Source: Sphingomonadales bacterium UBA2369 (GTDB lineage: Bacteria > Pseudomonadota > Alphaproteobacteria > Sphingomonadales > Sphingomonadaceae). From it: a stretch of DNA of 64,000 nucleotides. Positions within the stretch are counted from its first letter, which is position 1; the number at the start of each line of letters is the position of its first letter. This document shows, piece by piece, positions 59,262 to 64,000 of the stretch. The notes under the pieces are model-generated. The model was not told the DNA's origin. It searched no databases and worked only from the letters and a program-made list of their open reading frames with translations. The DNA lies in assembly GCA_002344055.1 (NCBI GenBank), contig DDTH01000003.1:50135-114134 (forward strand). The letters are read 5' to 3'. A program made the translations under genes and the position numbers.

Positions 59262-59363
59262 TCAGACCAGCAACGCCGCCGCCACGAGCGCCACGGCGCC
59301 CGCGACCATCAGCATGGCGATCAACAACCCCCATTCGTCCCCGCTCAGGCGATAGGCCTGCAT
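59262..59363 (-). CDS. 33-residue single-helix membrane peptide
   Basis: A small gene encodes MQAYRLSGDEWGLLIAM followed by LMVAGAVALVAAALLV. It has a soluble head of about 12 residues (with Asp and Glu) and a single membrane helix. TGGAGG lies about 8 bases before the ATG. The stop is 28 bp before the XRE start, so it is the first gene of the peptide-XRE-membrane protein unit. The good ribosome-binding site, coherent hydrophobic helix and operon position make it a likely real gene although short. Possibly a regulatory membrane partner. Confidence 0.6.
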   Translation of the reverse strand: MQAYRLSGDEWGLLIAMLMVAGAVALVAAALLV

Positions 59364-59388
59364 GTTCGAACCTCCAGTCATCATCGCG

Positions 59389-59475
59389 TGACATAATGTC
59401 AAGCGACCATGACAAGATGGCGGCCCGTTTCGATGATGTCAAGCGACCATGACAAAAGGTCGGTGAACCATGACA
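59389..59475. promoter_or_regulatory. Operator-like TGTCA/TGACA repeat array
   Basis: TGACA-TAA-TGTCA (59389-59401) is followed by two copies of TGTCA-N8-TGACA (59397-59414 and 59437-59454) in the same words, TGTCAAGCGACCATGACA, exactly 40 bp apart, and a third TGACA at 59471-59475. On the minus strand the copies give TTGACA, a -35 consensus. The array precedes the peptide-XRE-membrane protein genes, so autoregulation by the XRE protein is the simplest reading. Confidence 0.5.
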
Positions 59476-59518
59476 TAGTTTCTGCTAAATCATTTCGAAC
59501 GCGTGGATATTCCGAAAG

Positions 59519-60487
59519 CTAATCGATCCTTCGGACGGTCAAGCCTCGCGCGGCGAGCATCACCTGCACCGAATCGGACCCGACCAGATGCCCGGCGCCG
59601 ACCGCGAACAGGACGGTACCGGGCCGTTCGAGTCGCTCGGTCAGCCAGGTCGTCCACGTGCGGTTGCGATTTACCAGCAGGGCCTGGATCAGCACCGGCG
59701 GCATGGTCGCCATCTCGGCCGCGATCGCGTCGACATCGCCGCGGGTCCAGGTGCCGGCATTCAGGTCGTTGCCGACCGCGCCCATCCCCCGGCCATCGAG
59801 CGCCGCTTCGAGGAAGGCGAACTGGTCCTCCATCGACAGGTTCGCAAGCGCGCCCAATTGAGCGTCCCCGGTCTCCACGCCGCTGATCGGCTTGCCGCGC
59901 TGCCGGAAGGCGTCGGCCAGCACGGTTTCCGCGCTGCTCTGCTCCGCACGCAGGGCATCGGCGCCGAACCGGGCCGTGGCTTCCTCCGCCGCGCGGATTC
60001 CGGAAAGAGCGAAGGCCGCTGCCCAGATATGCATCCGGTCCCAGCGCTCCATCGGCGCGCCGATCGCGTCGAGCGCGGCCCGCAGGCGGGGGCGAAGGGT
60101 CTCGGGCACGCGGTCGAGGATTGGGGAGGGTTCGGGCAGGAGCATGCGCGCGAAATCGTCCGCGCTCATGCTGCTGCTCGCGAAATCGGCCGATCCCTGC
60201 TCCGCAATCTCGAGCACCAGTTCGTCCGCCGTCGCGACGATCTCGTTTAGCCGGGGCGAGCGCCAGCGCACCGTCGCGGGAAAGGCGTGCGTCGTGCCGA
60301 ACAGATAGATTTTGGTGTCTTCATCCTCCAGCAGCCAGATTGCCGGGCGGGGCTCGGCCACGGAAGCGGCGGCGGGTGCAGTGGCCGGAGGCGCGGCCGG
60401 AGCCGGCTGCAGCGCCACGGCCGGCGTCGCCAGGAATATTGTCGCGGCCAGCGCCAGGCCTGCCCGATATCGTCCAGCAAACGTCAT
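59519..60487 (-). CDS. TraB/GumN-family protein, copy B1
   Basis: The 322-residue product has a signal peptide (MTFAGRYRAGLALAATIFLATPAVA), an Ala/Pro linker and the core AIWLLEDEDTKIYLFGTTHAFP, ELVLEIAEQG, and LFAVGAGHLVGSDSVQVML. The blocks RWRSPRLNEIVATADELV and GKPISGVETGDAQLG match B2, so B1-B2 form a second pair. GGGGGAG precedes ATG 60487. It lies upstream of the XRE cassette on the same strand, separated from it by 155 bp that holds the operator-like repeats. Confidence 0.83.
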   Translation of the reverse strand: MTFAGRYRAGLALAATIFLATPAVALQPAPAAPPATAPAAASVAEPRPAIWLLEDEDTKIYLFGTTHAFPATVRWRSPRLNEIVATADELVLEIAEQGSADFASSSMSADDFARMLLPEPSPILDRVPETLRPRLRAALDAIGAPMERWDRMHIWAAAFALSGIRAAEEATARFGADALRAEQSSAETVLADAFRQRGKPISGVETGDAQLGALANLSMEDQFAFLEAALDGRGMGAVGNDLNAGTWTRGDVDAIAAEMATMPPVLIQALLVNRNRTWTTWLTERLERPGTVLFAVGAGHLVGSDSVQVMLAARGLTVRRID

Positions 60488-60510
60488 GTCATTCTCCCCC
60501 GATCGCCGGC

Positions 60511-61464
60511 TCATTCGATGCGGCGCGCCTCCAGGCCCTGCTCGGCGAGCATGCGCTGCACCGAATCCGGTCCGGCCAGATGCCCGGCCCCGACTGCGAA
60601 GAGCACCGTGCCCGGCCGCTCCAGCCGCCGGACCAGCCAGGCGGTCCAGTTCCGATTCCTTAGCGTCAAAAGCGGGTGATACAGCTCAGGCGACATCGCG
60701 CCCATTTCCGCCGCGATCGCCTCGACATCGCCAGCGGCCCAGGCATTGTCGGTCGATGGCCGCGGCGTGGCGTCCGGATCGCCCTCGACGACGAGCGATT
60801 CCAGGAAGCGCCGCTGGGCGCCGATCGGCATGGTGGCGAAAACGTTGATCTGGTCTTCCATCGTCTCGACGCCGCTGATCGGCTTCTTGCGCCGCCGGAA
60901 GTCCGCGCCCAGCACTTCCTCGGCGCCGCTCAATTCCACCCCCTGCGCGCCGCCGCTCGTATCGGCGATCTGCATGCCGGTGAGCAGGAAGGCGACCGCC
61001 CAGGTGTGCAGGCTGTCGAAATATGCCATCGGCATGCCGGTCGCGGCCAGCACCGCCGCCAGCCGCGGCCGCGCGCTGGGGGAGACGCGCTCCAGGATCG
61101 GGATCGACTTGCCCATGTCCATCGGTCCCAGCAGCCGCGACGGATCGCCCATCTCGCCGCTCGACGCCTCGGGCGTTTCCATCACCAGCTCGTCCGCCTC
61201 GGCGATCACGCGGTTCAGCGTCGCCGACCGCCAGTTCAGGCTCGCCGGGAAGACGTGGACCGTCCCGAACAGGTAGATTTTCGTATCCTCGTCCTGCAGC
61301 AGCCAGATCGCCGGACGCGGCGCTGCCGGGGCCGCCGCCTGATCCGCAGCGCGGGCGGGTTCGGACGCGACCGCCGCGACCTGCGCCGCCGCCGGCCCGG
61401 AAAAGGCCAGCAGGGCGGCGGCGAAAATTCCGCCCAGAACATGCTTCAAACTGCGCACACGCAT
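60511..61464 (-). CDS. TraB/GumN-family protein, copy B2
   Basis: The 317-residue product has a signal peptide (MRVRSLKHVLGGIFAAALLAFSGPAAAQ), an Ala-rich linker and AIWLLQDEDTKIYLFGTVHVFP, DELVMETPEASS, LFAVGAGHLAGPDSVQRML. Its internal KKPISGVETMEDQINVFATM parallels B1. It is 23 bp from B1, so they are co-transcribed. GAGAGGT precedes ATG 61464, close to it; a GTG six bases in is an alternative start. It is divergent from glyQ. Secreted to the periplasm. Confidence 0.83.
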   Translation of the reverse strand: MRVRSLKHVLGGIFAAALLAFSGPAAAQVAAVASEPARAADQAAAPAAPRPAIWLLQDEDTKIYLFGTVHVFPASLNWRSATLNRVIAEADELVMETPEASSGEMGDPSRLLGPMDMGKSIPILERVSPSARPRLAAVLAATGMPMAYFDSLHTWAVAFLLTGMQIADTSGGAQGVELSGAEEVLGADFRRRKKPISGVETMEDQINVFATMPIGAQRRFLESLVVEGDPDATPRPSTDNAWAAGDVEAIAAEMGAMSPELYHPLLTLRNRNWTAWLVRRLERPGTVLFAVGAGHLAGPDSVQRMLAEQGLEARRIE

Positions 61465-61551
61465 ACCTCTCGCCGCTTTCCTTGACCGGTCTTGCCCCAT
61501 CCGCCAAAGCGGCGCGACCCGAAATTTCGCCTCCTGAAGGGCTGTTCCGCC

Positions 61552-62487
61552 TTGGCCGCCGAACCCAGCAAGACTCCGCTCAGCTTCCAGCAGCTGATCC
61601 TGACCCTCCATCAATATTGGAGCGACCGGGGCTGCCTGATCCTGCAACCCTATGACATGCGCATGGGGGCGGGGACGTTTCACCCGGCGACAACCCTGCG
61701 CGCGCTCGGCCCGGACCCGTGGAACGCCGCCTTCGTTCAGCCTTGCCGCCGCCCGACCGACGGCCGCTATGGCGAGAACCCCAACCGGCTGCAGCATTAT
61801 TACCAATATCAGGTGATCCTGAAGCCCAGCCCGCCGGACCTGCAGCAGCTCTATCTGGGCAGCCTCGAAGCCATCGGCATCGATTTCACCAAGCACGACA
61901 TCCGCTTCGTCGAGGACGATTGGGAAAGCCCGACGCTCGGCGCCTGGGGCCTCGGCTGGGAAGTCTGGTGCGACGGCATGGAGGTGACGCAATTCACCTA
62001 TTTCCAGCAAATGGGCGGCTTCGATTGCCTCCCCGTCGCGGGTGAACTCACCTACGGCCTCGAGCGGCTGGCCATGTATGTGCAGAATGTCGACAGCGTG
62101 TACGACCTGGCGTTCAACGATCGCGGCGTGACGTATGGCGACGTCTATCACGAGAACGAGGTCCAGATGTCGACCTGGAACTTCGAAGTCGCGGATACGG
62201 ACGCCCTGTTCGATCTGTTCCGCAAGGCCGCGGCGGAATGCGAGAATTGCCTGGAGGCGAAGCTCCCCATCCCCGCCTACGAACAGGCGATCGAGGCCAG
62301 CCACATCTTCAACACCCTGCAAGCCCGCGGGGTGATCAGCGTCGCCGAGCGCCAGGCCTATATCGGCCGCGTCCGCGACCTGGCGAAGGGCGCTTGCGCC
62401 GCCTGGATGGAGAAGAACGGGTGGGCGGAGCAGCCCAAGGTTCCGGCGGCGCAAAGCGCCGTTGGAAAGGCTGCGGAGGGGGCGTGA
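61552..62487 (+). CDS. glyQ: Glycyl-tRNA synthetase, alpha subunit
   Basis: The 311-residue subunit has the class II core: LSFQQLILTLHQYWSDRGCLILQPYDMRMGAGTFHPATTLRALGPDPW and later FDCLPVAGELTYGLERLAMYVQ (motif 3) and ENEVQMSTWNFEVADTDALFDLF. It makes the alpha2beta2 GlyRS of bacteria with GlyS. TTG 61552 (AAEPSKTPLSF) is the best start near the core; GAAGG lies 11 bases upstream, so the exact start is uncertain and the frame is open to 61492. A 210-bp repeat-filled gap separates it from glyS. Confidence 0.95.
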   Translation: MAAEPSKTPLSFQQLILTLHQYWSDRGCLILQPYDMRMGAGTFHPATTLRALGPDPWNAAFVQPCRRPTDGRYGENPNRLQHYYQYQVILKPSPPDLQQLYLGSLEAIGIDFTKHDIRFVEDDWESPTLGAWGLGWEVWCDGMEVTQFTYFQQMGGFDCLPVAGELTYGLERLAMYVQNVDSVYDLAFNDRGVTYGDVYHENEVQMSTWNFEVADTDALFDLFRKAAAECENCLEAKLPIPAYEQAIEASHIFNTLQARGVISVAERQAYIGRVRDLAKGACAAWMEKNGWAEQPKVPAAQSAVGKAAEGA

Positions 62488-62497
62488 TGATGATGAT

Positions 62498-62697
62498 TTC
62501 ACGCGGAGCCGCGGAGAAGAAAAGGGAGACGCGGAGCAGCCAACACCCGGCGCATAGCGCCCTCATGCTCGCGCTGAATTTTAAGGACGCTTCGCGTCGT
62601 TCAGACCTCTTCTTCCTCCGCGCCTCCTCTTCTTCTCCGCGCCTCCGCGTGAACGACACTTCTTTCTTCCTCCGCGCCTCCGCGCCTCCGCGTGAAC
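62498..62697. repeat. Inverted repeat element in the glyQ-glyS gap
   Basis: The gap carries TTCACGCGGAG at 62498-62508 and its reverse complement CTCCGCGTGAA at 62643-62653 and 62686-62696. The right side holds direct repeats of CTTCTTCCTCCGCGCCTCC-type sequence. The glyS ATG begins 4 bp after the last arm, with no other ribosome-binding sequence. It is another sphingomonad-type repeat. Confidence 0.75.
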
Positions 62698-62700
62698 AAT

Positions 62701-64000
62701 ATGTCTGATTTCCTGCTCGAACTCCTCTCCGAGGAAATCCCCGCCCGCATGCAGGCGAAAGCCCGTGCGGACCTCGCCCGCCTGTTCGAGGCCGAACTCG
62801 CCAAATCCGGCCTCGCCGCGACCAGCATCGAAACCTATGCCACCCCCCGCCGCCTCGCTTTGATCGCGCGTGGCCTCCCGCTTGGTACCCCGGCGGTCAG
62901 TGAGGAATTGAAAGGCCCGCGCACCTCCGCCCCGCCGCAGGCGCTGGAGGGTTTCCTCCGCAAGACCGGCCTGACCCAGGACCAACTCACCGACCGCGAC
63001 GGTATCTGGTTCGCTGTGATCGAAAAGCCCGGCCGCGCCACCACCGAAGTGCTCGCCGAAGCCATCCCGGCCATCATCCGCGCCTTTCCCTGGCCCAAGT
63101 CCATGCGCTGGGGCGCCGCCTCGCTCAGCACCGAAAGCCTGCGCTGGGTCCGCCCGCTGCAGGGCATCGTCGCCATGCTGGACGAGGAAGTCGTCGATCT
63201 CGAAATCGGCGACGTGCGGAGCGGCGCCGCCACAATCGGCCACCGCTTCCTCCATCCCGGCCCGATCACCCTCGCCGGCGCGAAGGATTATGCCGAGAAG
63301 CTGCGCGCCTGCCACGTCATCGTCGATCAGGACGAGCGCGCCCGCATCATCCGCGACGGCGCGGCCGCGGCCGCGGCCGCCTCCGCAGCCGGCCTGACGA
63401 TGGTCGCGGACGAAGGGCTGGTCGAGGAAAATGCCGGCCTCACCGAATGGCCGGTGCCCCTGCTCGGCCGCTTCGACCCGGCCTTCCTCGAAGTCCCGCG
63501 CGAGGTGATCCAGCTCACCATGCGCACCAACCAGAAATATTTTGCGCTCAACCAATCCTCCCTGTCGCGTAGCAATGGGGAGGGGGACCATGCGCAGCAT
63601 GGTGGAGGGGCGCTCGCCCCCGCCTTCATCTGCGTCGCCAACATCGTCGCGGCCGATGGTGGCGCGAAGATCGTCGAGGGCAATCAGAAAGTGCTGGCCG
63701 CGCGCCTGAGCGACGCCCGCTTCTTCTGGGAGCAGGATCTGAAAATCCCGCTGGAGGAGCAGGCGGCGAAGCTCGGCCAGATCGTCTTCCACGAAAAACT
63801 CGGCACCGTCGCCGACAAGGTCGAGCGCGTCGCCAAGCTGGCCCGTTGGCTGGTGGACGAGGGCATCGTCACCGGCAGATCCTCCCCGTTCACGGGGAGG
63901 GGGACCGCCGGCGAAGCCGGTGGTGGAGGGGCCGGTCGCGCCCTTGCGCGAGCGGAAGAAGGTTCGCGTCGCTCATGCCCCTCCACCATGCTGCGCATGG
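62701..64000 (+). CDS. glyS: Glycyl-tRNA synthetase, beta subunit (partial, with in-frame insertions)
   Basis: The 5' part of GlyS (433 codons, running off the right edge) starts MSDFLLELLSEEIPARMQAKARADLARLF and has TPRRLALIARGLPL, LRWVRPLQGIVAMLD and MRTNQKYFALN. This is the beta subunit, needed for tRNA binding and activity with GlyQ. Two palindromic repeat elements lie inside the reading frame: 63556-63610 after KYFALN and from 63880 after the GIV of VDEGIV. Both keep the frame open, so the protein carries extra Gly/Ser/Arg-rich peptides. No obvious ribosome-binding site. Confidence 0.93.
   Translation, partial: MSDFLLELLSEEIPARMQAKARADLARLFEAELAKSGLAATSIETYATPRRLALIARGLPLGTPAVSEELKGPRTSAPPQALEGFLRKTGLTQDQLTDRDGIWFAVIEKPGRATTEVLAEAIPAIIRAFPWPKSMRWGAASLSTESLRWVRPLQGIVAMLDEEVVDLEIGDVRSGAATIGHRFLHPGPITLAGAKDYAEKLRACHVIVDQDERARIIRDGAAAAAAASAAGLTMVADEGLVEENAGLTEWPVPLLGRFDPAFLEVPREVIQLTMRTNQKYFALNQSSLSRSNGEGDHAQHGGGALAPAFICVANIVAADGGAKIVEGNQKVLAARLSDARFFWEQDLKIPLEEQAAKLGQIVFHEKLGTVADKVERVAKLARWLVDEGIVTGRSSPFTGRGTAGEAGGGGAGRALARAEEGSRRSCPSTMLRM
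63556..63610 (+). repeat. In-frame palindromic element inside glyS, copy 1
   Basis: The element begins TCCTCCCTG and ends GGTGGAGGGG and contains ACCATGC-GCA-GCATGGT, a perfect 7-bp hairpin. It adds about 18 codons between KYFALN and APAFICVANI of the GlyS core. The 23-base end from 63588 to 63610 recurs, reversed, at 63978-64000. Confidence 0.75.
63880..64000 (+). repeat. In-frame palindromic element inside glyS, copy 2 (truncated by window edge)
   Basis: The left half, TCCTCCCC...GGGGAGGGGG then ACCGCCGGC-GAA-GCCGGTGGT (one G-T pair) and GGAGGGG, ends at 63931. The spacer 63932-63977 follows, then an inverted half that is the exact reverse complement of the last 23 bases of copy 1, cut by the window end. 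Translation stays open through it. Confidence 0.75.

Noticed and set aside
59230..59442. 70-codon minus-strand frame overlapping the small membrane peptide
   Set aside because: No hydrophobic or domain pattern and no ribosome-binding site, while the alternate 33-codon frame in this region has both.
62581..63792. Long minus-strand open frame antisense to glyS (about 400 codons)
   Set aside because: It mirrors glyS on the other strand, is rich in Arg, Gly and Ala as expected of GC-biased antisense frames, and has no domain motif or ribosome-binding site.

Overview
The window reads as a chromosomal segment of a high-GC alphaproteobacterium of the order Sphingomonadales (Sphingomonas or Sphingosinicella-like). 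The evidence is an F0 ATP synthase cluster with paired b' and b subunits and no F1 genes, the alphaproteobacterial cell-cycle regulator GcrA, a petABC cytochrome bc1 operon, many small secreted proteins of sphingomonad type, and short palindromic repeats with arms CCTGAGCTTGTCGAAGG/CCTTCGACAAGCTCAGG that I associate with sphingomonad genomes. I see no phage, integrase, IS transposase, CRISPR array, rRNA or tRNA. No stretch longer than 300 bases lacks a gene.

Layout. 1-8.3 kb: the end of dnaJ, purB, radC, the F0 operon atpI-atpB-atpE-atpF'-atpF, a methyltransferase and secreted proteins. 8.4-18.3 kb: uvrC, a polysaccharide deacetylase with two FemAB/GNAT-like proteins, recO-apaG, a class A beta-lactamase-like hydrolase and parE. 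18.5-26.2 kb: an outer-membrane barrel protein, an XRE regulator, a DUF305/LVIVD fusion, gcrA, an orphan ABC-2 permease and two small Arg-rich secreted paralogues. 26.3-31.5 kb: argD, prolyl iminopeptidase, hslO and queC-queE; argF, which often sits between argD and hslO, is absent here. 31.5-40 kb: low-complexity lipoproteins, lipB, two membrane paralogues, hemF, trmL and petABC. 40-56 kb: metal-related His-rich proteins, ychF, a large zinc metalloprotease bracketed by two 130-bp palindromic elements, a GST, several secreted proteins including a near-identical tandem pair, pth and rplY. 56-61.5 kb: four TraB/GumN paralogues arranged as two pairs around a cassette of a tiny membrane peptide, an XRE regulator and a six-helix membrane protein, with an operator-like repeat array upstream. 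61.5-64 kb: glyQ-glyS.

Most genes are housekeeping. The unusual signal is the palindromic repeats. Two elements near 44.1 and 46.7 kb keep their loops while their stem sequences differ, still pairing. Another family lies in frame inside glyS, adding peptide segments to a tRNA synthetase. The TraB/GumN array with its embedded regulatory cassette is the other candidate for an undescribed functional unit. Functions are inferred from motif recognition only; no database search was run.
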